A DNA stretch of 64,000 nt from an uncultured Oscillospiraceae bacterium (GCA_934567355.1 CAKTJC010000008.1:31075-95074), one strand, 5' to 3'; counted from the first letter of the stretch, positions 51,706-61,283 are shown. A program made the numbers and translations. Notes: generated by a model from the sequence alone, not told the origin.

Positions 51706-52386
51706 TTATTTTTTCTTCTTGAATTTCGGCAGCCAATAGGACTTTCCGTAGATGAGAATCTCGCCCAGGAGCACCACGGGGAGAGCCGCCAGAATATCCA
51801 GGAAGGAATGCTGCTTGACAAAGGAAGTGGACAGGCACACCATCACCGCGAAGAGGAACAGGGCGACCTTGAACCATTTGTGCAGGTGCTCATCCTTGAC
51901 CATCACATTGAAAATCGCCCAGGAATAGGCCACGTGCAGCGACGGGCAGACGCCGGTGCTGGTATCAAAGGCATAGATGAGCCCCATGATCCAGGTGAAG
52001 AAATTCTCTCTGGGGAAGGTCTCCGGCCGCAGATCCTGGCGGCTGGGGAAGAAGATATAGATGAACATGGCCACCATCTGGGTGACGAAGATGTAAAGAT
52101 CCAGCTCCCGGAACCGCTTTACATCATAGAAGAAGTAATACGCCAGGCTGCCGAATACCAGCAGATACCAGCCGGTATAAAAAATCAGGAAATACTCGTT
52201 GAAGGGAATGATATCGTCAACAAAGCAGTGCACCACATGGCATTTTTCCGACGGAATCAGATTTTCCGTCAGGAAATAAAGGGCAAAGTACACCAGCCAT
52301 GTGCACCAGAGCCAGATGTGCTTATACTGCGGTTCGTTGATCCGTTTCAGCCGGAAGCCACGGTAATCAACCATTTGACGTTTCAA
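51706..52386 (-). CDS. PAP2-superfamily membrane phosphatase
   Basis: A 226-residue membrane protein with about six helices. The acid-phosphatase motifs are partly kept: TGVCPSLHVAYSWA (motif 2, SxH) and STSFVKQHSFLD (motif 3, S-x4-QHSxxD); motif 1 is reduced, with FPSRQDLRPE as candidate. Such proteins act on phosphatidic acid, prenyl diphosphates or inositol lipids, and this CPSLHV form is also found in inositol phosphotransferases. I take TTG 52386, with GAGG 9 bases upstream; ATG 52374 is possible. It overlaps the acyltransferase gene, suggesting a shared lipid pathway. Confidence 0.8.
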   Translation of the reverse strand: MKRQMVDYRGFRLKRINEPQYKHIWLWCTWLVYFALYFLTENLIPSEKCHVVHCFVDDIIPFNEYFLIFYTGWYLLVFGSLAYYFFYDVKRFRELDLYIFVTQMVAMFIYIFFPSRQDLRPETFPRENFFTWIMGLIYAFDTSTGVCPSLHVAYSWAIFNVMVKDEHLHKWFKVALFLFAVMVCLSTSFVKQHSFLDILAALPVVLLGEILIYGKSYWLPKFKKKK

Positions 52387-53143
52387 TGGAATACACCTCG
52401 CAGGGCAGATTTTTAGGATATTGCTTTTTGGACACGTTGCGATAGGGGATCACCGTGTGCAGCGGCTGAGCGCAGGCGATCTGCGTGATGGCGTCCATCA
52501 GCTGCTGCTTGATCCGGGCACGCTGGATGTCCATAGGGACAGCCGGGTCATAGCGGATGGGGTCGCAGAAGAAGATCTTCCTCAGCTTCGGCGCAAGGTA
52601 CATGGGCACGAAGCTCAGCGCCTGGCCGGTGCGCTTGTGATACATCTTTGCCAGGTCGATGAAGCGATCCTGGAAATCAAAGATGATGTTATTATAGCGC
52701 GTTCTGCACTCCGGGTAAATAACCAAATTGTATCCGTCCTGCATTTTTTCAATGGATTTGCGGAAGGTACTGATGCAGCGGTTGTCATGATACACGGGGA
52801 TGGTGCGGGCATGGCTCATGATATACACGGCAGGATACCGGATGATCTTGCTCACCAGGCGCCAGAACGGCTGCGTCCACTGCGGCTTATCCTGCCAGAA
52901 ATCCTCCAGAGCATACTGGCTGACCTCTTTCTTATCCATCATCTGATAGTTGCACCAGGTGTAGTGGTCAAAGGGAAGCCGCTCCTCGGCGACGATGGCG
53001 CCATGCGCCTGCGAATGGTTGCCCACCAGAATAAAGGGTTCCTCCGGCAGCTTTTCCAGCCCGACCAGCTCCATCTTCGGATAAAATACCCCCACGATCC
53101 AGCGCAGGAATTTACAGAACCGGGGCTCTTCGATTGGCCGCAT
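52367..53143 (-). CDS. PlsC-like acyltransferase with altered catalytic motif
   Basis: A 258-residue protein resembling 1-acylglycerol-3-phosphate acyltransferases: an N-terminal KLPEEPFILVGNHSQAHG block (H43), an IPVYHDNRCISTFRKSIEKMQDG block and a VIYPECRTRY block. However the HxxxxD motif reads HSQAHG, with glycine in place of the aspartate, and the EGTRS motif reads ECRTR. It may use a different residue or substrate. Start ATG 53143 has GAAGGAGG upstream. It is followed by a PAP2 phosphatase with overlap, fitting membrane lipid synthesis. Confidence 0.75.
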   Translation of the reverse strand: MRPIEEPRFCKFLRWIVGVFYPKMELVGLEKLPEEPFILVGNHSQAHGAIVAEERLPFDHYTWCNYQMMDKKEVSQYALEDFWQDKPQWTQPFWRLVSKIIRYPAVYIMSHARTIPVYHDNRCISTFRKSIEKMQDGYNLVIYPECRTRYNNIIFDFQDRFIDLAKMYHKRTGQALSFVPMYLAPKLRKIFFCDPIRYDPAVPMDIQRARIKQQLMDAITQIACAQPLHTVIPYRNVSKKQYPKNLPCEVYSIETSNG

Positions 53144-53292
53144 AACAGCGCCTCCTTCCTCACAGATTGCTCCACTGTGTATTTTGGCACAGGTTTCTAA
53201 ACCCAAACGAAACAATTCGGAATAGAATGGGGCGGGGATCCCCCGCCGGGGATGGTACTTTACAAAAACTTTTCAAATCCCCATGATTTTTC

Positions 53293-53321
53293 TTGACAAA
53301 TTCCGGGAAATGATTTAGTCT
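53293..53321 (+). promoter_or_regulatory. Promoter of malQ-glgP
   Basis: TTGACA (53293-53298), 17 bases, TAGTCT (53316-53321), about 70 bases before malQ. Confidence 0.6.
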
Positions 53322-53390
53322 TTTATAGGGAAACGAAACACTTCGAAACTTTCTGAAATACTCTTTAATATATAAGGCGAGGGATCCAAC

Positions 53391-54884
53391 ATGAGAACCA
53401 GCGGTATTTTGATGCACATTACCAGCCTGCCCGGCAAGTACGGCGTGGGCACCATGGGGCGCGAAGCATATCAGTTTGTGGATTTTCTGAAAAAAGCGGG
53501 GCAAAGCTATTGGCAGATCCTGCCCCTGACCCCCACCAGCTATGGCGACTCCCCCTATCAGTCCTTCTCCACCTTTGCGGGCAACCATTACCTGATCGAT
53601 CTGGAACGGCTGATGGAAGAGGGGCTGCTCACCGAGGCGGACGTGGAGGGCATCCAGTGGAACGTATCCGACGAGAAGGCGGATTTCGGCCTGCTGTACC
53701 AGAATCGGCTGCGGGTGCTCCGCGCGGCATATGCCCGGTTCACGCCGGATCGGGACTATGCCTGCTTCTGCGAGGAAAACAGCAACTGGCTGCCGGACTT
53801 CACGCTCTTCATGGCGCTGAAGGATAAATTCGGCGGCAAGCCTTGGTATGAATGGGACGACAGCCTCAAATTCCGCGACGCCGACGCCATCTGGCGCGCG
53901 CGCAGTGAGCTGAAGGAGGAGACCGGCTTCTTCAGCTTCGTGCAGTATCTGTTCTTCAGGCAGTGGAACGCGCTGCATGCTTACGCGAATAAGAATCACA
54001 TCTCCATCATCGGCGATGTGCCCATCTATGTGCCCCGGGACAGCGTAGAGGCTTGGAGCAGCCCGGAGCTGTTCCAGATGGATGAAAAGCTGGATCCCAC
54101 GGCCGTGGCAGGCTGCCCCCCGGATGCCTTTACGGCGGACGGTCAGCTCTGGGGCAACCCCCTGTACCGCTGGGATGTGCTGGCTGCCGACGGCTACAGC
54201 TGGTGGATCCGCCGCCTGGGCGCCGCCGGGAAGCTGTACGACGTGGTGCGGCTGGATCATTTCCGCGCTTTCGCGGGCTACTGGTCGGTTCCCTTCGGTG
54301 ACCCCACCGCACGGGGCGGCAAGTGGATTACCGGCCCCGGTCTGCATTTCATCAAGGCGCTGCGGCAGGGTCTGCCCTCGCTGAAGCTGATCGCCGAGGA
54401 TCTGGGCTACCTGACCCAGGATGTGCTGGATCTGCGGGACGCCTCCGGCTATCCCGGCATGAAGGTGCTGCAGTTTGCCTTTGATTCCCGTGAGCCCTCC
54501 GACTACCTGCCCCACACCTACACCCGCAACTCCGTGTGCTACACCGGCACGCATGACAATATGACCACCCGCCAGTGGCTGGAGACGGGCACCCCCGAAA
54601 TGCAGCGCTACGCCGCCGAGTACATGCGCCTGACCGAGGAAGAGGGCATGGTATGGGGCGTGATCCGCACGGCGATGTCCAGCGTTTCCAATACCTGCGT
54701 GGTGCCCATGCAGGATTACCTGGATCTGGGCGGGGAAGCCAGAATGAATTTCCCCGGAACCACAAATTCCAACTGGACATGGCGTGCAAAAGATGGTATG
54801 ATGACAGATGAGTTGGCCGAAAAGATCCGCCACCTCACTGCCCTGTACGCAAGACTTGGCGCACAGGAGGAAACGCGCTCCTGA
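53391..54884 (+). CDS. malQ: 4-alpha-glucanotransferase
   Basis: A 497-residue amylomaltase (glycoside hydrolase family 77) that shuffles alpha-1,4-glucan chains. GILMHITSLPGKYGVGTMG and YWQILPLTPTSYGDSPYQSFS at the N-terminus, the nucleophile Asp in VVRLDHFRAFAGYW, the acid Glu in KLIAEDLGYL and CYTGTHDNMTT are all present. It is followed at 58 bases by glgP; together they break down glycogen or maltodextrin to glucose-1-phosphate. Confidence 0.97.
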   Translation: MRTSGILMHITSLPGKYGVGTMGREAYQFVDFLKKAGQSYWQILPLTPTSYGDSPYQSFSTFAGNHYLIDLERLMEEGLLTEADVEGIQWNVSDEKADFGLLYQNRLRVLRAAYARFTPDRDYACFCEENSNWLPDFTLFMALKDKFGGKPWYEWDDSLKFRDADAIWRARSELKEETGFFSFVQYLFFRQWNALHAYANKNHISIIGDVPIYVPRDSVEAWSSPELFQMDEKLDPTAVAGCPPDAFTADGQLWGNPLYRWDVLAADGYSWWIRRLGAAGKLYDVVRLDHFRAFAGYWSVPFGDPTARGGKWITGPGLHFIKALRQGLPSLKLIAEDLGYLTQDVLDLRDASGYPGMKVLQFAFDSREPSDYLPHTYTRNSVCYTGTHDNMTTRQWLETGTPEMQRYAAEYMRLTEEEGMVWGVIRTAMSSVSNTCVVPMQDYLDLGGEARMNFPGTTNSNWTWRAKDGMMTDELAEKIRHLTALYARLGAQEETRS

Positions 54885-54895
54885 GGGGAGCCGCA

Positions 54896-54946
54896 ATGAA
54901 CCCGAATTCCGGCGTCTATCGCTTTAAGATTGGAGTAGAAACATGA
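54896..54946 (+). CDS. Possible 16-codon leader peptide overlapping glgP
   Basis: ATG 54896 follows GAGGGG at 7 bases and opens a frame of 16 codons (MNPNSGVYRFKIGVET) that ends in an ATGA overlap with the glgP start. The overlap and ribosome site suggest translational coupling, but glgP also has its own GGAG, and no conservation is known to me. Confidence 0.35.
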   Translation: MNPNSGVYRFKIGVET

Positions 54947-57276
54947 GCTATAACTGCATGAATATTCTCAGATGGACAGAGTCCCAGCTGAAATACACCT
55001 ATGACGTCTCCCTTCAGGAGGCCACTCCCCAGGAGCTGCACGAGGCACTGGGTCAGGCCGTGATGATGTCCATCGCCGAGAACTGGAGCAACAGCAAGCG
55101 CGCCCGCATGCATCAGCGGAAGGCTTACTACTTCTCTGCCGAGTACCTGATCGGACGGCTGGTGTATTCCAACCTGTACAATCTGGGCATTCTGGACGAA
55201 ATGAAGCAGCTCTTCGCCGCCCGCGGCGTTGACCTGGGCTGCCTGGAGGAGATCGAGGACGATGCGCTGGGCAACGGCGGATTGGGTCGCCTGGCTGCCT
55301 GCTTCCTGGATTCCGCCGCTTCCACCAATATCCCCCTGTCCGGCTACGGCCTGCGGTATAAATACGGCCTGTTCAAGCAGAGCTTCGACGCCGACGGCAG
55401 CCAGAAGGAAGTGGCCGACGACTGGTCGAAATACGGCGACCCCTGGTCCTATCGCCGCTACAACCACACCGTCAAGGTGGAGTTCCCCGACCACACCGTG
55501 CTGGCCGTGCCCTACGATGTGCCCATCATCGGCTACGAGACCAACAATATCAATACACTGCGTCTGTGGCAGTGCGAGCCGGAGACCCCCCTGGACTTTA
55601 ACGCCTTCAACGACCAGGATTACCTCCGGGCTCTGGCCGAGAAGAACAAGGCCGAGGACATCACCCGGGTGCTGTATCCCAACGACTCCACCTGGGAGGG
55701 CAAGCGGCTGCGCATCAAGCAGCAGTATGTGCTCTCCTCCGCCTCCCTGCAGGATATGCTGCGCACCTACAAGGCTGCCCACGGCAACGATCTTTCCCAC
55801 TTTGCGGATTTCTACGCCGTGCAGCTCAACGATACCCACCCTGCCATGTCCATCCCCGAGCTGATCCGGCTGCTGATGCTGGAGGGCATGGATTTTGAGC
55901 AGAGCTTCCAGATCGCTCAGCGCACCTTCTCCTACACCAACCACACCGTCATGGGCGAGGCGCTGGAAAAGTGGGATCTGGAGCTGCTGCGCTCCGTGGT
56001 GCCCGCGATCGTGGACATCATCCTGCGCATTGACGAGCGGCTGAAGAAGGAGGCTCCCGGCCTCTTCATCGTCAAGGACAACACCGCGCACATGGCGAAC
56101 CTCTCCATCTATGTGGGTTCCTATGTCAACGGTGTGGCTGCCATCCACACCGAGATTCTGAAGAACGATGTCTTCAAGGATTGGTACCACATGTTCCCCC
56201 AGCGCTTCCAGAACAAGACCAACGGCGTCACCCCCCGGCGGTGGATGGGTCTGTGCAACCCCGAGCTGACCCAGCTCATCAAGTACCGCGTGGGCGGCGA
56301 CTTCCTGAAGGATATGGATAAGCTGGCGAAGCTCAAGCCCCTGATCGACGACGATATGGTGCGCCAGTTCAATGCCGTCAAGCGCACCAAGAAGGAGCAG
56401 CTGTGCAAGGTCATCGCCGAAAAGGAGGGCGTGCAGCTGAATCCCGACTTCATCTTCGACGTTCAGGTCAAGCGCCTGCACGAGTATAAGCGTCAGCTGA
56501 TGAACGCCCTGTCCATCGTGGATATTTACTTCCGGCTGAAAAACGGCGAGCTGCCCAATTTCCACCCCACCGTTTATATCTTCGGCGCCAAGTCCGCCCC
56601 CGGCTATGCCCGGGCCAAGGCCATCATCCGCTATATCAACCGGATTGCCCGGATGATCAACAACGACCCCGCCGTGGCCGACAAGCTGAAGGTGGTCTTT
56701 GTCCAGAACTATAACGTATCCTACGCCGAGCATATCATCCCCGCTGCCGACATTTCCGAGCAGATCTCCCCTGCCGGCACCGAGGCCTCCGGCACCGGCA
56801 ACATGAAGCTGATGCTCAACGGCGCGGTGACCCTGGGCACCCTGGACGGCGCCAATGTGGAAATTGCCCAAGAAGCGGGCATGGAGAACGAATATATCTT
56901 CGGCCACACCGTGGAGCAGATCAATGCCTGCAAGGACAGCTACTATGCCCGGGGCATTTACGACACCAACCCGTACCTGCACCGCGCCATTGACACGCTG
57001 GTGGACGGCACCGTGCCCACGGACGATGCCCAGCGGGAGCTGTACCACGCGCTGCTGGACGGCGCAAGCTGGCACAAGCCGGATCACTATTTCGTGCTGC
57101 TGGACTACGCATCCTATATCGACACCAAGCTGAAGGCCAACGCCGACTACGCCGACCGGCTGAACTTCGGCCGTAAGTGCCTGCTGAACATTGCCAGCGG
57201 TGCCAAGTTCTCCTCCGACCGCACCATTGCCCAGTACGCCAGCGAAATCTGGCACGTGCAGCCGACGCAGTACTAA
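54943..57276 (+). CDS. glgP: Glycogen/starch/maltodextrin phosphorylase
   Basis: A 777-residue GT35 phosphorylase releasing glucose-1-phosphate. The early DDALGNGGLGRLAACFLDS block, NDTHPAMSIPELIRLL, NGVTPRRW and VKRLHEYKRQLMNAL are typical, and the pyridoxal-phosphate lysine is in EASGTGNMKLMLNGA. The length is slightly below that of the Escherichia coli enzymes. It ends 14 bases ahead of a terminator. Confidence 0.97.
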   Translation: MSYNCMNILRWTESQLKYTYDVSLQEATPQELHEALGQAVMMSIAENWSNSKRARMHQRKAYYFSAEYLIGRLVYSNLYNLGILDEMKQLFAARGVDLGCLEEIEDDALGNGGLGRLAACFLDSAASTNIPLSGYGLRYKYGLFKQSFDADGSQKEVADDWSKYGDPWSYRRYNHTVKVEFPDHTVLAVPYDVPIIGYETNNINTLRLWQCEPETPLDFNAFNDQDYLRALAEKNKAEDITRVLYPNDSTWEGKRLRIKQQYVLSSASLQDMLRTYKAAHGNDLSHFADFYAVQLNDTHPAMSIPELIRLLMLEGMDFEQSFQIAQRTFSYTNHTVMGEALEKWDLELLRSVVPAIVDIILRIDERLKKEAPGLFIVKDNTAHMANLSIYVGSYVNGVAAIHTEILKNDVFKDWYHMFPQRFQNKTNGVTPRRWMGLCNPELTQLIKYRVGGDFLKDMDKLAKLKPLIDDDMVRQFNAVKRTKKEQLCKVIAEKEGVQLNPDFIFDVQVKRLHEYKRQLMNALSIVDIYFRLKNGELPNFHPTVYIFGAKSAPGYARAKAIIRYINRIARMINNDPAVADKLKVVFVQNYNVSYAEHIIPAADISEQISPAGTEASGTGNMKLMLNGAVTLGTLDGANVEIAQEAGMENEYIFGHTVEQINACKDSYYARGIYDTNPYLHRAIDTLVDGTVPTDDAQRELYHALLDGASWHKPDHYFVLLDYASYIDTKLKANADYADRLNFGRKCLLNIASGAKFSSDRTIAQYASEIWHVQPTQY

Positions 57277-57290
57277 AACATCTTTACCGC

Positions 57291-57324
57291 AAAATGCCTC
57301 CCCAAAGCGGGGAGGCATTTTCTC
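57291..57324 (+). terminator. Rho-independent terminator of malQ-glgP
   Basis: AAAATGCCTCCCC pairs with GGGGAGGCATTTT, followed by CTC; the A- and T-rich flanks allow use in both directions. Confidence 0.8.
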
Positions 57325-57328
57325 AGCC

Positions 57329-57392
57329 TGTCAAAAAAGGCCGGTGGCCTTTTTTGACAAGAGGACTCTATTTGCCGCCTGCAGGCGGCAAA
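57329..57392. repeat. Two perfect palindromes between convergent operons
   Basis: TGTCAAAAAAGGCC (57329-57342) pairs exactly with 57346-57359 around GGT; then TTTGCCGCCTGCAGGCGGCAAA at 57371-57392 is self-complementary in one piece (written here as two 11-base halves: TTTGCCGCCTG and CAGGCGGCAAA). They may help end the leftward ABC operon. Confidence 0.65.
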
Positions 57393-57438
57393 CTCTGCGA
57401 GGCTTTTTGACACGCTGACAAATTTACCCGTTGTTTTC

Positions 57439-59058
57439 TCAGAATGTCAGACTGCCGGAGGTGATGCGGTCGCCGCTGGTGCGGTCGAAGAGCATGATGG
57501 CATCGCCGGAGACGCTGAGGCGGATCTTTTCACCGAGACGGAACAGGGTGTTGCCGAATACCACGCCGGTGAGCAGGTAATTGCCCAGGCGGATCTTGAT
57601 GGTGGATTCCATGCCGGTGGGCATGGCGCCGTAGATCTCGCCCTCCAGGGCACCGTTGGGGTCGATCTGGAGCATTTCGGGGCGGATGCCCAGCACCAGA
57701 TCCTCGTTGGTCAGCACAGGCTCTTCCATCATGGCGTCGTCCTGGTCGTCCACCTTTGCGATGTGATAGCGGAACACCTCGTCCTTATTGCCCTTTTCCA
57801 CATAGCCCTTCTTCGCGGCGGCCTGCTTCTGGGCGGTGATCTTCTCCGCGCGGCGCTGGTCGCGTTCGGTGAACCACTGCTCCAGACGGAGCTTCTCGCC
57901 GGGGACGAAGGTGGCCTTCACACCGTCCAGGATGGTCAGCTCCACGCTGCCGTTGGCACTCTGAGCGCCCTTGGCCTCTACGAAATTGATGCTGGGATTG
58001 CCCACGAAGTCGGCAACGAAGAGGTTATTGGGCTTATTATACACCGTCAGCGGTGCGTCATACTGCTGCAGCACACCATTGTTGATGAGGCAGATCTGGG
58101 TGGCCAGGGTCATGGCCTCCATCTGGTCGTGGGTGACGTAGACAAAGGTGGAGCCGGTTTCCAGGTGCAGGCGCTGCAATTCATAGCGCATTTCCAGCCG
58201 GAGCTTGGCATCCAGGTTGGAGAGGGGCTCGTCCATAAACAGCACCAGGGGTTCCGGCGCCAGGGTGCGGGCGATGGCAACGCGCTGCTGCTGGCCGCCG
58301 GACAGCTCTGCCGGGTAGCGATCCATAAACATGCTGATCTTCACGATCCGGGACACCCGGCGGACGGAGAGGTCGATCTCCTCCTTCGTCAGCTTGCGCA
58401 CGGAGCGCAGCGGCTTGCCGTCCTTCACCACCTGGAAATCATCGGTGATCAGCTTGGCTGCCTTGGCTGCCTCCACCTTGGCTTTCAGGGGCGCGATCTC
58501 GCCGGAAAGGTCTCTGGGCGTCTCCAGGTGATAGGCAAAGAGCTTCTTGGCGGTGTACTGGGAGATGGTGAACGCGTCGATGAGCTTGATGATGGCTTTC
58601 TTTTCGTCCAGCTTGCCCTTCTTGTCCCGGCACTCGTCGAGCACCTTGCTCACTTCCTCGGGGCGGGAGAGAATTTCCGCCAGCCGGGCGGCATTCTTCA
58701 GCTCAAAATTGTAGACGGGCATCTCTTCCTTGATATTGGCAAGGCCGAAAGAGATGTTCTGATAAACGGTCATGTTCGGCCACAGGGCGTAGTTCTGGAA
58801 CAGAAAGCCCACCTTGCGCTTGTTGGCGGGGATATTGATGCCCAGGGCGCTGTCGAACACCACCTTGTCGCCGATGGTGATGCGACCGCTGGTGGGCGTT
58901 TCCAGGCCTGCGATCATCCGCAGGGTGGTGGTCTTGCCGCAGCCGGAGGGACCCAGCAGGGTGACGAATGCATTATCTTCAATGACCATATTCAGGTCAT
59001 CCACCGCGTAGAATTTGCCCCAGTGGCGGGTTACGTGCTCCAATCTGATTTCGGGCAT
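57439..59058 (-). CDS. ABC importer ATPase (MalK/FbpC type) with a large insertion
   Basis: A 539-residue ATPase, far longer than the usual 350-370. Walker A GPSGCGKT is at residues 36-43, Q-loop Gln88, signature LSGGQQQR at 252-259, Walker B LVLFMDEP at 271-278, then an OB/TOBE-type regulatory domain. Between the Q-loop and the signature there are about 160 residues instead of about 50: an extra charged helical segment of about 110 residues (roughly 108-225). A second lysine-rich insertion (KITAQKQAAAKKGYVEKGNK) is in the C-terminal domain. It is the last gene of a binding protein-permease-ATPase operon. Confidence 0.88.
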   Translation of the reverse strand: MPEIRLEHVTRHWGKFYAVDDLNMVIEDNAFVTLLGPSGCGKTTTLRMIAGLETPTSGRITIGDKVVFDSALGINIPANKRKVGFLFQNYALWPNMTVYQNISFGLANIKEEMPVYNFELKNAARLAEILSRPEEVSKVLDECRDKKGKLDEKKAIIKLIDAFTISQYTAKKLFAYHLETPRDLSGEIAPLKAKVEAAKAAKLITDDFQVVKDGKPLRSVRKLTKEEIDLSVRRVSRIVKISMFMDRYPAELSGGQQQRVAIARTLAPEPLVLFMDEPLSNLDAKLRLEMRYELQRLHLETGSTFVYVTHDQMEAMTLATQICLINNGVLQQYDAPLTVYNKPNNLFVADFVGNPSINFVEAKGAQSANGSVELTILDGVKATFVPGEKLRLEQWFTERDQRRAEKITAQKQAAAKKGYVEKGNKDEVFRYHIAKVDDQDDAMMEEPVLTNEDLVLGIRPEMLQIDPNGALEGEIYGAMPTGMESTIKIRLGNYLLTGVVFGNTLFRLGEKIRLSVSGDAIMLFDRTSGDRITSGSLTF

Positions 59059-59062
59059 GATG

Positions 59063-60892
59063 TTAACCTCCTATTCCTTCATCCAGGCTTGCGCCGGTAA
59101 TCTTATTGACAAGTGTGTTGCACACCAGAATGGTGACGATCAGCAGCAGGTTGATGCCGCTGGAGAATGCGTACAGTCCCATTTCGTCGAAATAGTCCAG
59201 TGTGGTGGAGAGGATGAAGCCCTGCACGCACAGCAGCATGAACAGGCTCAGCTCTCTCAGGCAGGTCATGAACGGCAGCAGATAGCCGCTGATGATGGAG
59301 GATTTCTGAATGGGGATGATGATGCGGGTCATGCGCTTGATCCAGGGAATATCCTGGATAATGGCAGCCTCTTCGATTTCGCCGGAGAGCTGGAGCATGG
59401 AATTGAGCGCGTTCCGGCTGGCAAAGGGAATGTATTTGATGGTGCCGACGATGATCAGCAGGGTATAGGTATTGAAGAGGTTGATCTTATCCGAGGAGAA
59501 CAGGATGAAGAAGGCAGCGCCCACGGCCAGGGACGGCATCAGATAGGGCAGGAACGCCATGGAGTTGACATAATTTGCCCATTTGCTCCGCCGCTGCTTG
59601 GACACGGCGTAGCCGATCAGGGTGCCGATGGTGCCCGCGATCAGCGCGCAGGCGATGCTGACCAGCATGGTGCCCCGGAAGGCGTGCCAGATGGTCTCGT
59701 TGTACAAAATGCCCTTCTGACCGTACATACCGTTTTCGGTGATGTTCTCGTTGGTCATCCACCACTTGGTGGTCAGGTTATTCACATTGCCGGTGTACAG
59801 GAAGGAGTAGTCGCCGGGGTTGGGCAGGAAGGTCTCAAAGGCAAAGGAGACGATGGGGAAAATACTGGTGAAGAAGGTGATGAACACCAAAATCACCGCG
59901 ATGATGTACTTGCCCGCCTTGCCCAGGTTGATCTTGGAGATCTGGCCGGACTTGCCGGTGACGGTGGTGTAGTTCTTCCGGCTGGTCAGGCTCAGCTGGT
60001 TGAGCAGCATGATCGCCACGCCGAAGATCATCATGATGATGGCGAGGATGGAGGCTTCGCCGGTGTACTTGGAGTTCATGGACACATACTTGGTAGACAG
60101 CGTGGTCAGACCCAGGTAGTGCGGCACGGGATAGGAGCCCATGGCGCTGCCGAACACCAGCAGGATGGTGGAGAGGATGGCGGGCTTGACCATGGGCAGG
60201 GTGATGCGGGTCATGGTGCGCCATCTGGGCGTGTCCAGGATGGTGGCTGCCTCCTCCAGGTTGGCATCCATATTGCGGAAGATGCCGCCGATGAGGATAT
60301 AGGCGAAGGGTGCATAGTGCAGACCCAGCACCACCAGGCTGGGGAACAGCCCCTGGCACCACCACTTCGGCATGGTGATGCCGAACAGGCTGGCAAGCAG
60401 ACCGTTGGAGGTGCGGGTGACGGCATTGGAGTTAAACAGGTTCTGCCACACCACAGCCAGCGTCCACTGGGGCATGATGTAGGGGAAGATAAAGATGGAG
60501 CTGAGGTATTTCCGCCAGGCCAAATTGGTTCTGGTGATCAGAAAGGCGAAAATGCCGCCGAAGAGAATGGACACGATGCAGGTGCCCACTGCCAGATACA
60601 CGGTATTGAGCAGGGGCGTCCACAGGTTTTTCTTTGCCATCCGGCTGGTGAACAGGTCGATATAGTTCACCAGGGTATAGCCGCTGGCCTTGCCGGTCAG
60701 GTGGGCATCGATGGTGCCCGGGTGGATGGTGAGGGTATCCTTGACGATGGCCACAATGGGCGCAATGGTGGTGATGGTCACCACGATACCCAGCACCAGA
60801 AGGATCACATTATAAGGCTTGGACAGGAATGTCCCCACCTTGTTCAGCCAGATCCGGAACGGACTGGCCGCCAAAGTCTGATTTTTATTCAT
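59063..60892 (-). CDS. ABC importer permease, fused double domain (FbpB/iron-type)
   Basis: A 609-residue membrane protein with about twelve helices made of two permease halves. The first half contains LWTPLLNTVYLAVGTCIVSILFG and the loop EEAATILDTPRWRTMTRITLPM; the second contains FRGTMLVSIACALIAGTIGTLIG and the loop EEAAIIQDIPWIKRMTRIIIPI. Each loop is an EAA motif touching an ATPase. Duplicated permeases of this form serve iron(III), thiamine or phosphonate-like importers. Start ATG 60892; longer frames run through a repeat element. Confidence 0.9.
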   Translation of the reverse strand: MNKNQTLAASPFRIWLNKVGTFLSKPYNVILLVLGIVVTITTIAPIVAIVKDTLTIHPGTIDAHLTGKASGYTLVNYIDLFTSRMAKKNLWTPLLNTVYLAVGTCIVSILFGGIFAFLITRTNLAWRKYLSSIFIFPYIMPQWTLAVVWQNLFNSNAVTRTSNGLLASLFGITMPKWWCQGLFPSLVVLGLHYAPFAYILIGGIFRNMDANLEEAATILDTPRWRTMTRITLPMVKPAILSTILLVFGSAMGSYPVPHYLGLTTLSTKYVSMNSKYTGEASILAIIMMIFGVAIMLLNQLSLTSRKNYTTVTGKSGQISKINLGKAGKYIIAVILVFITFFTSIFPIVSFAFETFLPNPGDYSFLYTGNVNNLTTKWWMTNENITENGMYGQKGILYNETIWHAFRGTMLVSIACALIAGTIGTLIGYAVSKQRRSKWANYVNSMAFLPYLMPSLAVGAAFFILFSSDKINLFNTYTLLIIVGTIKYIPFASRNALNSMLQLSGEIEEAAIIQDIPWIKRMTRIIIPIQKSSIISGYLLPFMTCLRELSLFMLLCVQGFILSTTLDYFDEMGLYAFSSGINLLLIVTILVCNTLVNKITGASLDEGIGG

Positions 60893-61031
60893 GGCGCGCT
60901 CCTTTTTAGTTACGCTTTGAGATGGTTCCGATACGGTAAATGCCCTGACCCACCCGGTATCGTTTTCACAGCAAAAACCGGGAGCTTTTGAAGGGCTGGT
61001 TGCACGGTGAAGTGCAAAAATTCCTGACTTC

Positions 61032-61164
61032 CGTAGGGGCGATGAAAATCGCCCGCAACGTTGCGGTTTCCGAGCGGTGCGTTGAATGGTACGCACCCCT
61101 CGTTCCCATTCAACCGGGTGCTCGCGAAACCATGGGGGTGCGGGCGATTTTCATCGCCCCTACG
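61032..61164. repeat. 133-base inverted-repeat element, GTAGGGGCGATG ends
   Basis: The first 26 bases (CGTAGGGGCGATGAAAATCG then CCCGCA) are repeated exactly in inverted orientation at 61139-61164. The interior has a further stem (GCGTTGAATGG / CCATTCAAC-like). It has no open frame and lies in the 391-base gap between the binding-protein gene and the permease; relatives lie at 42.0 and 44.4-44.7 kb. Confidence 0.75.
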
Positions 61165-61199
61165 AAAGTGCGGAATCATACATGGGGTGGTCTAAAAAG

Positions 61200-61234
61200 G
61201 GCGCCTCTGGGAATGTAGAATTTCCAGAGGCGCC
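61200..61234 (-). terminator. Hairpin behind the binding-protein gene
   Basis: GGCGCCTCTGG pairs exactly with CCAGAGGCGCC around a 13-base loop; on the minus strand CTTTTTAG follows directly. It should end most transcripts after the binding-protein gene, giving an excess of that protein over the permease. Confidence 0.75.
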
Positions 61235-61283
61235 TGATTCGCGTTTAATTAGAACTGAGTGCCCTCAGCGCCCGAACGGTTGA

